A stretch of DNA of 64,000 nt from Paraburkholderia sp. BCC1886 (GTDB lineage Bacteria; Pseudomonadota; Gammaproteobacteria; Burkholderiales; Burkholderiaceae). Under the pieces are notes generated by a model. The model was not told where the DNA came from, searched no databases, and was given only the letters and a program-made list of their open reading frames with translations. Numbering within the stretch: the stretch's first letter is position 1; each line of letters starts with the position of its first letter. The position numbers were made by a program, and so were the translations under genes. Of the stretch, positions 18,801 through 27,017 are shown one piece after another. The stretch is taken from NCBI RefSeq assembly GCF_900996245.1, contig NZ_CAAJGK010000022.1:1-64000 (forward strand), read 5' to 3'.

Positions 18801-21800
18801 TCCGCATGCCGGTCGTGTTCCAGCCGTCGCATGCGAAGCTGTTCCGTTTCGTCATCGAGCCGCGCACCGCGTCCTTCGTCATCGAGACACGCGACCGCAT
18901 GAGCGAGGCTGCGTGGACCCTGAACGTGACGGGACGTTTGCTCGCAAGTGGAAGCACACTCGATGCGCGCAGCGCGCCCGACCCGTCGCTGCTCGCGCGT
19001 CTCGTAGCATCGGCGCCGACCGATGGCGACGCTTTGTACGCCAGCACTTCGGCAATTGGCCTGAGCTATGGGCCGGCGTTCCGTTGGGTGCGTACCGTGC
19101 AGGTGTCGGGCGATACAGCATTGGCCGAGTTGGCCACGCCTGCCGTGCTCGACGATACGCAAGAACTCGCACGCTACCTGTTGCATCCCGCGTTGATGGA
19201 TAGCGGTTTCCATCCGCTGTTCGCCGTGCTGGGCCAGGCCGGCGCCGCGCTCGACGATGCGCGCTCGGCGTTCGTGCCGGTGCAGATCGAACGGATCGAC
19301 TTCTTGCGCGGCGATGCCGTTGAGCGTGTGCTCGTTCGCGTGCATCGCCGCAATCCGCATTCGATCGTCGCGTCGATCGAGTTTCTCGATGCGCACGATG
19401 CCATCGTCGCGCGGCTGTCAGGCTGCCGTTTTCGTCGGGTCGATCTGGCAGGGCGTCGCCACAGCGCGCCGGCACATTTCACCTATGCGCTGGAAGCGCG
19501 ACCGTTGCCGAACGAGTTCACGGCCGACGCGCTGCCGAAGCCCGCCGCGCTACTCGACCGCGCGAGTCTGCAGGTCGCCTCGCACGAAGACAACGCACAC
19601 CGCACGCGGCATCTGACGGAAACGTTGCCGTTGCTCGACGTGCTAGTCGGTTTGTATGCACTGAATGCGCTCGATTCGGTGAATGCTTTTACCCAGCCGG
19701 AAGCGCCGTCGGATTCGAATACGCAATTGCTGGCGCGATTGGCCGAGATCGCGGTCGAGGACGGGCTCGCTCATGTCGAGGGCGGACGTCTCGTGCGCGA
19801 CGACGCGGCGTGTGCGTCGATGCCTGAGCAGGGCGCACTGTGGCGCGAGGTGCTGGCTTCGTCGCCGGCGCATGTTGCCGAACTGACGCTGCTCGCGCAT
19901 GTCGGGGCCGCTCTGCCGCGCGTGCTGCGCGACACTTCGCCTGACGCTTCGCCTGATGCCCCGTCTCACGGCGCATTGCTCTCGTCGACCGGCCGCAGTC
20001 TGGTCGAGCAGTTCTTCGATGCCTCGCCGACCTGGGCGCATACGCGCGCCATGCTTGCCGCTTGTGTCGACGCAGCGCTCGCGCACTGGCCGCGTACGCG
20101 TCGTTTGCGGGTGCTGGAGATCGGCGCGCTCAGCAGCGAAACATTGCAGCCGCTCGACATCGGCGTGTCCGCTGCACGGTGCGAGCACGTGCTGGCCGGA
20201 ACGCATCAGCAACTTGCCGCGCTCGATGCGGAAACGCACGCTCACGTACAGACGCTGCTGGTCGCCGATAACGAGCCGCTGTTCGCGCGCTGCCGCGATG
20301 CGCTTCCGTTTGATGTAATCGTCGTGAACCGGATGCTCGGCGAACAGGCCGACCCGCTCGCCGTGTTGCGCACGATCGCCGAACGGCTCGCGCCGGGCGG
20401 CTTCGTCGTGCTGGCGGACTCGCGTCGCAGCCGATTCGGCGACCTCGTGGTCGGTGTCGCCGGCCGCGAGATCACGAAGACGGCCAACGGCACGTTCGGT
20501 CCCGCCGCACTCGTGTCGCTGTGCGAGCGTGCGGGTCTGCAGGACGTGACGCGTTACAAGGAGCAGGACCTCGACCTCGAGGGTGCGCCGACTCTGGTTG
20601 TTGCGCGCCGGCCGGCGTCCGCGCCGCGTGCGACAAGCAGCGCGGAGCAAGCCGCGGCGCCGCGCTGGCTCCTCGTTCAAGATTCCGCCGATGCTTTCGG
20701 CGACGCACTGGCCGGCGAGTTCACCCGCCTCGGCTGCGAGATCGAAGTCGGGCCGGTGGGCGACGTAGCGTCGTGGCTGGTTCGCCAGACATCTCCCGCA
20801 CAAATCGTGTTCGTCGCTCCGCTCGCGAATCTCGACGATGCAGATGGCGCCGACCTTATGCGAGCGCAGGAAGGCGGGGCACTCGCACTCGCTTCGCTCG
20901 TGCGTGAACTTGACGCACGCGGGCTGGTCGCGCGCACGCAACTCGCCGTCGTGACCCGAGGCGGTGCGCCGTTCGACGGCAGCGCTGCCACCCAGCCGGA
21001 TCAGGCAAGCCTGTGGGGTCTAGGCCGCGTGCTGGCCAACGAATATCCCACGCTCTCACTGCGCCTGATCGACGTGACCGGGGCGGATGCGCAAGCATCG
21101 TCGCGTCTGGTTAGAACGCTGCTCGACGACGACGGCGAAGAAGAAGTGGTGATCGAATCTCACGGCCGGTTCGTCCCGCGCATGTTGCCGTCGCAACAGG
21201 CGGCACGACGCAGCGACGACGAGCGCGAGCCGTCGTCAACTGTGCTTGCGTTCGGCATGCCGGGTTCGCTGCGCAATCTCGAATGGTTTGCGCTGCCCGA
21301 GCGCGAACTGCGATCCGGCGAAGTCGAAATCGCGCCGGCTGCGACCGGCCTGAACTTCCGTGACGTGATGTACGCAATGGGCCTGCTCTCCGACGAAGCG
21401 GTCGAGTCCGGCTTCGCGGGCGCGACGATCGGTATGGAGCTGTCGGGGCGGATTGTTCGTGTCGGACCCGACGTCAAGGGCTGGGCGCCCGGCGATGCCG
21501 TGCTCGGTTTTGCGCCGGCATCGTTCGCGACGCGTGTCGTCACGCGCGCGACCGCGATTGCGCGTAAGCCCGAGCCGATGTCGTTCGAAGAGGCCGCAAC
21601 CATTCCGACCACGTTCTTCACCGCGTATTACGCGCTGTGCGAACTGGCGCGCCTGCGCCGCGGCGAGCGCGTGCTCGTGCACGGTGGTGCGGGCGGCGTC
21701 GGTATTGCGGCGATCCAACTGGCGCGCCACCTCGGCGCGGAAGTCTTCGTGACGGCCGGCAGCGATGAGAAGCGCGAATTCGTTCGCCTGCTTGGCGCCG

Positions 21801-23536
21801 ACCACGTGTTCGATTCGCGTAGCCTCGCGTTCGCCGATCAGATTATCGAGCGCACGCAAGGCGAGGGCGTCGATGTTCTGCTGAACTCGCTCGCGGGCGA
21901 GGCGATGGTGCGCGGCATCGATACGTTGCGGCCGTTCGGCCGTTTCCTCGAACTGGGCAAGCGCGACTTCTATGAGAACAGTCAGATCGGCCTGCGGCCG
22001 TTCCGCAACAACATCAGCTATTTCGGCATCGACGCCGATCAATTGATGGGCGTATTGCCCGGACTGACCCGACGGCTGTTTACCGAAGTGATGGCGCTGT
22101 TCGCGGATGGCGTGCTGCATCCGCTGCCGTATCGCGCGTTCCCCGCGGCCCGCGCCGAGCAGGCGTTCCGTTACATGCAGCAGGCGCGTCAGATCGGCAA
22201 GGTGCTCGTCACGTATCCCGCCGGCACGCCGGAGTCGACGCGCGGCACGCCTGCGCCGACGCCACAGCTGGATCCGCAGGCGGCGTATCTGATCGTCGGC
22301 GGGACCGGCGGGCTGGGTTACGCGAGCGCGCGCTGGATGATTGCGCGTGGCGCGCGGCACGTGACGTTGGCAAGCCGCAACGCAGCGCTCGAACCGGCGC
22401 AGAAGCAGGAAATCGAACGCTGGCGCGATGAGTTGGGCGCGATCGTGTCGGTGATGTCGTGCGACGTGACCGACGCATCGGCGCTCGAACGCCTCGTCGT
22501 GTCGATCGAAAAGACCGGTACACCGCTCAAGGGCGTGCTGCATTCCGCGATGCGTATCGACGACGGCCTGCTGCGCAACCTCGACGACGCGCGCATGAAG
22601 GCCGTGCTCGAACCGAAGATTGCGGGAGCCTGGAATCTGCATCGCGCGACGCAGCGCTGTGCGCTCGACTTCTTCGTGCTGTATTCGTCGGCGACGACGT
22701 ACCTCGGCAATCCGGGCCAGGGCGCGTATGTCGCCGCTAACAGTTTTCTCGAAGCGCTGGTCGCGCATCGTCGCTCAACCGGTTTGGTCGCAACCTTCAT
22801 GGCGTGGGGACCGATCGAAGATGTCGGTTTCCTCGCGCGCAATAGTGTGACCCGTGAAGCGTTGCAGGCACGAATCGGCGGTGCGTCGATCACTTCCTGC
22901 GAAGCGATGGCAGCGCTCGAGCAGATGCTCGCGCGCGGCACGGCTGGTGAAGCCGTGGTGCGGCTCGACTGGTCGGCGATTTCGCGCGGCATGCCGGCGG
23001 CGCAGGCGCGTCGCTACACCGCGCTGCAAACCGGCGATGTCGCCGATACGCCGGGCGAGGACGGCGCGCTGCTCGAACGGCTGCGCGCACTGCCGAGACC
23101 GGAAGCCATCGCGCTGGTCGAGACCGGCTTGTGCGCTCAGATCGCGCGCATTCTGCATATGTCGCCCGAGCGCATCGACCTCGACCGCTCCGTCCTCGAT
23201 CTCGGGATGGACTCGCTGATGGGGATGGAACTCGGCATGGCGATCGAGGAATCGTTCGGCGTCAAGCTGTCGATCATGGCGATTGCGGATGGAGCCACGG
23301 TGCGCACGCTTGCCGTGCGTATCGTCGATCTGGTCGACGAACGCGAAGCAGAAGAAGCCGCGCCGGATGCGGCCAACGTGAGCGACGAACAGGTTGCCGC
23401 GCTGGTCGCGCAGCACGCTCTCAACGAAGACGAGGCGCGCGCGATGCTCGCACGGGGTCAAGCCCAGACGCAGCCACACGCTCACGAACATCAGGGGGAC
23501 GAGTCATGTCAGTCGACGCCGGCGTTTGCCGAGTAA
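15896..23536 (+). CDS. wcbR: Reducing type I polyketide/fatty-acid synthase, WcbR-like, without thioesterase
   Basis: A 2546-residue iterative-type megasynthase. Domain order: ketosynthase (1-430; Cys176 in DTACSSS, His in EAHGTGT), acyltransferase (about 540-850; Ser631 in GHSVGE, with YAFHSSRM suggesting malonyl-CoA), dehydratase (about 890-1180; His932 in the HxxxGxxxxP motif), a region like a decayed methyltransferase (about 1380-1570; LEIGALSS in place of a Gly-rich SAM site), enoylreductase (about 1750-2070; GGAGGVGIAA), ketoreductase (about 2120-2300; GGTGGLG, Tyr2278) and acyl carrier protein (about 2400-2490; Ser2440 in GMDSLM). All reductive steps look active, so a saturated chain is expected. 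There is no thioesterase, so release needs another enzyme; the oxoamine synthase two genes downstream is the candidate. ATG overlaps the previous stop, and the 3' end overlaps the LpxC-like gene by 31 bases. Confidence 0.93.
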   Translation: MTMEKKIAIIGIACRFPGGVKGPDEFWKLLCDERDAVTVVPPGRFGTAYHQHPSKREPGKSYTFAAGVLDDVAGFDAAFFGVSPREATQMDPQQRLLLELAWETFEDAGVPPASMRGRDCGVYVGVAGMDYGNRNMADLNTVDPYSATGNTLSIASNRVSYLFDLRGPSLSVDTACSSSMVALHQAVQALQSGETEMALAGGVNLLLHPFGFVSFSKASMLSPRGRCRAFDATGDGYVRAEGGAFVLLKPLDQALADGDTIHAVIAGSGVNSNGHSYGGISVPSATMQTELLRNVYRRAGIDPHSLAYLEAHGTGTSVGDPIEARALIDAVAGGRAEADPLLIGSVKTNIGHLETASGMAGLVKAILCLKHRAVPRSLHFDAPNPGIDFEGGRLRVVDRFTPLEARDDTPLTIGINSFGFGGTNAHVVLTEGRQVLEDARSISRNEGRLPALVLSTRSAPAVAALAARYLERLDAGADWSALAAGAARGRQWLQHRAVVAPANLDEGRAALQALADPSTDPTLPAYVALGQAVEAQSRVAFVFSGNGCQWAGMGKQLYAEDLVFRAALDEVDALWQADGNASLVAEMTEGVSDVWLAETENAQPLLFAMQVGITRVLNARGVGCDATVGHSVGEIAAAWASGALTLAEAVRVIRIRSAAQGLTRGTGRMAAAGIGEAAARELIARLHLESTVEMAGSNSPEAVTLAGALDDLKAIGAALASNGTFFQLLDLDYAFHSSRMNPIEPIVREGLADLSPGEGTLPFVSTVTGDVLSGTALDAGYWWRNIREPVRFGDAIARLVDDRVRVFIEVAPHSILRTYVKQTLAALKVTGVAVSTLKRHHESAETLEHAILSAVAQGARVDLDRFVPDGPRTALPTYPWQREQHWLEQSVEGYNLLNRRVDHPLLGYRLHEHAFAWENPLDPQSVPMLADHVVDGGVAFPGAGYVEMALAAARMFFRTPEVALENLEIRMPVVFQPSHAKLFRFVIEPRTASFVIETRDRMSEAAWTLNVTGRLLASGSTLDARSAPDPSLLARLVASAPTDGDALYASTSAIGLSYGPAFRWVRTVQVSGDTALAELATPAVLDDTQELARYLLHPALMDSGFHPLFAVLGQAGAALDDARSAFVPVQIERIDFLRGDAVERVLVRVHRRNPHSIVASIEFLDAHDAIVARLSGCRFRRVDLAGRRHSAPAHFTYALEARPLPNEFTADALPKPAALLDRASLQVASHEDNAHRTRHLTETLPLLDVLVGLYALNALDSVNAFTQPEAPSDSNTQLLARLAEIAVEDGLAHVEGGRLVRDDAACASMPEQGALWREVLASSPAHVAELTLLAHVGAALPRVLRDTSPDASPDAPSHGALLSSTGRSLVEQFFDASPTWAHTRAMLAACVDAALAHWPRTRRLRVLEIGALSSETLQPLDIGVSAARCEHVLAGTHQQLAALDAETHAHVQTLLVADNEPLFARCRDALPFDVIVVNRMLGEQADPLAVLRTIAERLAPGGFVVLADSRRSRFGDLVVGVAGREITKTANGTFGPAALVSLCERAGLQDVTRYKEQDLDLEGAPTLVVARRPASAPRATSSAEQAAAPRWLLVQDSADAFGDALAGEFTRLGCEIEVGPVGDVASWLVRQTSPAQIVFVAPLANLDDADGADLMRAQEGGALALASLVRELDARGLVARTQLAVVTRGGAPFDGSAATQPDQASLWGLGRVLANEYPTLSLRLIDVTGADAQASSRLVRTLLDDDGEEEVVIESHGRFVPRMLPSQQAARRSDDEREPSSTVLAFGMPGSLRNLEWFALPERELRSGEVEIAPAATGLNFRDVMYAMGLLSDEAVESGFAGATIGMELSGRIVRVGPDVKGWAPGDAVLGFAPASFATRVVTRATAIARKPEPMSFEEAATIPTTFFTAYYALCELARLRRGERVLVHGGAGGVGIAAIQLARHLGAEVFVTAGSDEKREFVRLLGADHVFDSRSLAFADQIIERTQGEGVDVLLNSLAGEAMVRGIDTLRPFGRFLELGKRDFYENSQIGLRPFRNNISYFGIDADQLMGVLPGLTRRLFTEVMALFADGVLHPLPYRAFPAARAEQAFRYMQQARQIGKVLVTYPAGTPESTRGTPAPTPQLDPQAAYLIVGGTGGLGYASARWMIARGARHVTLASRNAALEPAQKQEIERWRDELGAIVSVMSCDVTDASALERLVVSIEKTGTPLKGVLHSAMRIDDGLLRNLDDARMKAVLEPKIAGAWNLHRATQRCALDFFVLYSSATTYLGNPGQGAYVAANSFLEALVAHRRSTGLVATFMAWGPIEDVGFLARNSVTREALQARIGGASITSCEAMAALEQMLARGTAGEAVVRLDWSAISRGMPAAQARRYTALQTGDVADTPGEDGALLERLRALPRPEAIALVETGLCAQIARILHMSPERIDLDRSVLDLGMDSLMGMELGMAIEESFGVKLSIMAIADGATVRTLAVRIVDLVDEREAEEAAPDAANVSDEQVAALVAQHALNEDEARAMLARGQAQTQPHAHEHQGDESCQSTPAFAE

Positions 23537-24450
23537 AGCTGCCTTCGGGCTGGCACGCGAGCGAGGGCACACTGGCGCGACCGCTGGTGCTGTCGGGGCG
23601 CGGCTTGCATACCGGACAACGCGTGAACGTGCGGATTTTGCCCGTCGATCCCGCGGGCGAGCGGCACGGTATCGTGTTTCGCCGGGTTCGTGGCGGCGCA
23701 CCGCTCGGTGTGGTGGCGGCCGACCCGGCGCTGCGCCTCGGCCAGCCGCTTTGCACGATGCTACGCGGCGCCGACGGCGTCGGCGTGCGTACCGTCGAGC
23801 ATCTGCTCGGCTCGCTGCTGGTGTGCGAGATCGATCATGCGATCGTCGAACTCGACGCTGAAGAAGTGCCCATTCTCGATGGCAGCGCCCAGCCCTGGAT
23901 CGATGCGATCAAGGCGTGCGGGCGCGCAGCGCTGCCGCAACCGAAGCGCTTTTTGCGCGTGCTGAAATCGGTTGGCGTGGCCGACGGCACAGGCGCCGCG
24001 CTTCGCGAGATGCGCGTCGAACCGGCTGATCACTATCGGCTCAGCGTGCATAACAACGACCTGAAGGGTTTCGGCGATATGGAGTGGCATGGCGAGCTTA
24101 CGCCACGCACGTTCGCCGACGAGATTGCTTCGGCGCGCTCGTACGGCCAGATCAAGTGGGCCGTGCCGGCGATCGTGGTCGGCTTGCTGAGCGGCAAGCC
24201 GATCTTGCGCGGCGCGCGCCTTTCGTGCACGGCGGCGATCGTCGGCAAGCGGGTGGTGGGCGGCCTGCGTCAGCCGGACGAATTCGTGCGGCATCGCGTG
24301 CTCGATCTGGTCGGCGACCTCGCACTGGCGGGCGCGCCGCTGCTCGGTCATGTCACGGCGCGACGGCCTACGCATGAAATGAACTACAGACTGCTCGCAG
24401 CGCTGCTCGGTACGCCCGGCGCTTATGAGTGGGTCAACGCGGACGCTTGA
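23506..24450 (+). CDS. wcbS: LpxC-like deacetylase paralogue, WcbS-like
   Basis: A 314-residue protein of the UDP-3-O-acyl-GlcNAc deacetylase family. It keeps the GRGLHTG motif near the N-terminus, the catalytic EH pair in TVEHLL, the zinc ligands in RHRVLDLVGD (His and first Asp, second Asp catalytic) and the late His in RRPTHEMN. It differs from housekeeping LpxC: ARSYG replaces ARTFGF (the Thr becomes Ser) and HR replaces HK. It sits inside a capsule lipid module rather than the cell-division cluster, so it probably removes an acetyl or acyl group from a different amino-lipid or amino-sugar. A purine-rich AGGGGG site before ATG 23506 decides the start; it overlaps the PKS gene by 31 bases. 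The symbol follows recalled synteny with B. pseudomallei and is less certain than the family. Confidence 0.82.
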   Translation: MSVDAGVCRVKLPSGWHASEGTLARPLVLSGRGLHTGQRVNVRILPVDPAGERHGIVFRRVRGGAPLGVVAADPALRLGQPLCTMLRGADGVGVRTVEHLLGSLLVCEIDHAIVELDAEEVPILDGSAQPWIDAIKACGRAALPQPKRFLRVLKSVGVADGTGAALREMRVEPADHYRLSVHNNDLKGFGDMEWHGELTPRTFADEIASARSYGQIKWAVPAIVVGLLSGKPILRGARLSCTAAIVGKRVVGGLRQPDEFVRHRVLDLVGDLALAGAPLLGHVTARRPTHEMNYRLLAALLGTPGAYEWVNADA

Positions 24451-24469
24451 CGCGGGCGGAAAGGATCAC

Positions 24470-25810
24470 ATGGGACTTGGAGAACACGTTCGCCAGCAAC
24501 TGGCGGCGAAGGCGCTGAAGCGGCAGATGGAACGGGCGATCGATGCATCGACTGTTCCTCGCGCTGCTGATGCCGCGACTTCGTCCGTTGCACCAGTCGA
24601 ATCGGCGCGGAGCCGATTCGAGGCGATGCCGCAGTATCAGCAAGTGCGCATCATGCGCGAGATGGGCGAAACGCTGCGTGTCGATTCGCCCTTCTTTCGG
24701 GTGCATGAAGGCATTGCGGGCGCGACTACGCGGATTGGCGGGCGCGAGTACGTGAACTTTGCGAATTACAGCTACCTGGGTTTCGCAGGCGATCCCACTA
24801 TCGCGGAACGCGCGAAGGCGGCGATCGATCGTTACGGGACCTCGGCATCGGCGAGTCGCATCGTTGCAGGCGAGCGCCCCGTGCATCGCGAACTCGAGCG
24901 CGCGCTCGCGGCGTTCTACGAAACCGACGACTGCGTCGCCTTCGTGAGCGGCCATGCGACGAACGTCACCGTGATCGGCGCGCTGTTCGGCCCGGGCGAT
25001 CTGATCGTGCACGACGCGCTCGCGCACAACAGCATCGTGCAGGGCGCACAGCTCAGCGGTGCGAAGCGTTTGAGCTTTGCGCACAACGACTGGCGCGCGC
25101 TGGACGAATTGCTGACGCGTGTGCGTCGGGAGTATCGGCACGTGCTGATCGCGATCGAAGGGTTGTACAGCATGGACGGCGACTTGCCTGATCTCGAGCG
25201 ATTTTGCGAGCTGAAGGAACGACACGGCGCGTTTCTTCTGGTCGACGAGGCGCATTCGCTCGGTGTGCTCGGCGCGACGGGACGGGGTATTCGGGAGCAT
25301 TGCGGCGTGGCGTCGGATCGTGTCGACCTGTGGATGGGCACGATGAGCAAAACGCTGGCGGGCTGCGGTGGTTTTATCGCGGGCTGTCAACCGCTCGCCG
25401 ATATGTTGCGTCATCTTGCGCCGGGTTTCTTGTACAGCGTGGGGCTTGCGCCTGCGCTTGCAGCTGCTTCGCTGGCATCGCTAGAGGGTTTGATTGCGCA
25501 ACCCGAACGTGTTGCGCGCTTGCGCGAGCGTGGACAGCAGTTTTTGACGGAGGCGCGCGCGGCAGGGCTGAATGTTGGTACGAGTGCGGGGTATGCGGTG
25601 GTGCCGGTGATTACCGCCAGTTCGCTGAAGGCCGCGCAGTGGGCCAATGCGTTGTTCGAGGAAGGTATCAACGTGCAGCCGATTTTTTATCCTGCGGTGG
25701 AGGAGAAGGCTGCACGGTTGCGGTTTTTTATTTGCTCGACGCATGAGCCGGAGCAGATTAGCCGTACTATTTCGGCGGTGGCTCGGTTGGCCGGCTGTGC
25801 CGCGCAGTGA
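24470..25810 (+). CDS. wcbT: Alpha-oxoamine synthase (PLP-dependent), WcbT-like
   Basis: A 446-residue fold-type I PLP enzyme of the family of 8-amino-7-oxononanoate synthase, 5-aminolevulinate synthase and serine palmitoyltransferase. Visible features: SYLGF substrate segment, GHATN and HDALAHNS motifs, DEAHSLGVLG for the PLP ring and pyridine nitrogen, and Lys294 in GTMSKTLAG as the Schiff-base lysine. An N-terminal extension of roughly 60-70 residues distinguishes it from BioF. Family chemistry is decarboxylative condensation of an amino acid with an acyl thioester. Next to a PKS lacking a thioesterase, the likely acyl donor is the PKS carrier protein (inference). Start ATG 24470 has an AAAGGA site. 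From about 25560 to the end codon use becomes T-rich and unlike the rest of the gene. Confidence 0.88.
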   Translation: MGLGEHVRQQLAAKALKRQMERAIDASTVPRAADAATSSVAPVESARSRFEAMPQYQQVRIMREMGETLRVDSPFFRVHEGIAGATTRIGGREYVNFANYSYLGFAGDPTIAERAKAAIDRYGTSASASRIVAGERPVHRELERALAAFYETDDCVAFVSGHATNVTVIGALFGPGDLIVHDALAHNSIVQGAQLSGAKRLSFAHNDWRALDELLTRVRREYRHVLIAIEGLYSMDGDLPDLERFCELKERHGAFLLVDEAHSLGVLGATGRGIREHCGVASDRVDLWMGTMSKTLAGCGGFIAGCQPLADMLRHLAPGFLYSVGLAPALAAASLASLEGLIAQPERVARLRERGQQFLTEARAAGLNVGTSAGYAVVPVITASSLKAAQWANALFEEGINVQPIFYPAVEEKAARLRFFICSTHEPEQISRTISAVARLAGCAAQ

Positions 25811-25835
25811 TACGAATTGGGAATCTGATAGTTCA

Positions 25836-27011
25836 ATGAAGACGAACATTTTTGCAGTGTGTCTGCCTGTGCTTTTAACGCTTTCCGGATGCGGCACGTT
25901 TCCCGACTGGTTGCCGACGTCGGGCGCGAGTCGTCAGCAGATTATTGAACAGGACGGCGCACCCAACGTCGAAGGTGTCCAGTTGGTGGATGTCAACGAT
26001 GCGGTGGCTCGCAAACTCGCTGAATCTAAGAAATTAGGTCAATTCTCGGATACTTTCCCGGGGGGGGAGGCAAACAATTACCTGATTGGTCCAGGGGATG
26101 TCATTGCAGTGACGATCTGGGAGGCGCCCCCCGCGATGCTTTTCGGCACGATGGCACCGGTATCTGGATCTGCGCCTTCAGTAAGCGTGAATGCAGCAAA
26201 CGGCATTACATTGCCAGCACAAATGGTCGCATCTGACGGTACCATCGCCATCCCGTTCGCGAGTCGGGTAACAGTGAGTGGTCGAACGACTGAACAGATC
26301 GAAGCGAGCATCGTCAGCCATCTGAAGGGGAAGGCTAATCAGCCGCAGGTGTTGGTAACGGTCACAAAGAACAATGCGTCGAATGTCACTGTGGTGGGTG
26401 AGGTCAACAACAGCGCGATGATGCCACTCACGCCGAAGGGCGAGAGACTACTGGATGCATTGGCGTTTGCTGGCGGTTTGAAGCAACCGGTCAGTCATAT
26501 GGCAGTGCAGCTTTCGCGTGGAAATGTCTCGGCCACGATGCCGCTTGATTCGGTAATTCGCGACCCGATGCAAAATATCACCCTTAAGCCGGGGGACGTC
26601 GTGACGGCGCTGTTTCAGCCACTGACCTTTTCGGTTCTCGGTGCCACGGGTAAGAACGATGAGATTCCGTTCGAAGCTCAAGGTATCTCACTTGCACAAG
26701 CGCTCGCCCGCTCAGGGGGTATGAGCGATAACCGTGCGGACGCTCGGGGAGTCTTTGTTTTCCGGTTCGAGGACGCCAAGCTAGTCGACAAGAAAGATCT
26801 TTCGGTGCAATCCGTCAGGGGCACGGTCCCTGTTATCTACGAAATCAATTTGCGCGATCCCGCCGCATTTTTCGTGACGCAGAATTTCCCAATCCAGAAT
26901 CACGATTTGATCTACGTCACAAATTCTCCCGGCGCCGAGTTCAGGAAATTCTTGTCGTATATCGCAATGGTGGCCGATCCTGCGGTTACCTTCACTCGCG
27001 ATTTTCAGTAG
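25836..27011 (+). CDS. wcbC: Outer-membrane polysaccharide export lipoprotein, Wza/KpsD family (WcbC-like)
   Basis: A 391-residue lipoprotein; the lipobox LTLSGC gives lipidation at about Cys17. It has the poly_export region around YLIGPGDVIAVTIWEAP (about 88-104) continuing through VASDGTIAIPFASRVTVSGRTTEQI, followed by SLBB-type domains (about 175-260 and 265-370). Members form the outer-membrane channel for capsule exported by ABC transporters. It is encoded directly before kpsM, kpsT and kpsE homologues. It is the first gene of the more A/T-rich block that extends to about 41528. Confidence 0.88.
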   Translation: MKTNIFAVCLPVLLTLSGCGTFPDWLPTSGASRQQIIEQDGAPNVEGVQLVDVNDAVARKLAESKKLGQFSDTFPGGEANNYLIGPGDVIAVTIWEAPPAMLFGTMAPVSGSAPSVSVNAANGITLPAQMVASDGTIAIPFASRVTVSGRTTEQIEASIVSHLKGKANQPQVLVTVTKNNASNVTVVGEVNNSAMMPLTPKGERLLDALAFAGGLKQPVSHMAVQLSRGNVSATMPLDSVIRDPMQNITLKPGDVVTALFQPLTFSVLGATGKNDEIPFEAQGISLAQALARSGGMSDNRADARGVFVFRFEDAKLVDKKDLSVQSVRGTVPVIYEINLRDPAAFFVTQNFPIQNHDLIYVTNSPGAEFRKFLSYIAMVADPAVTFTRDFQ

Positions 27012-27017
27012 CGGATA

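Noticed and set aside
23506..24450. The essential housekeeping lpxC
   Set aside because: It is not in a cell-division cluster and has substitutions in two conserved active-site motifs; it is better seen as a capsule-cluster paralogue.
24470..25810. Biotin biosynthesis bioF
   Set aside because: The family is right, but there are no other bio genes, the protein has a long N-terminal extension, and the context is PKS and capsule.
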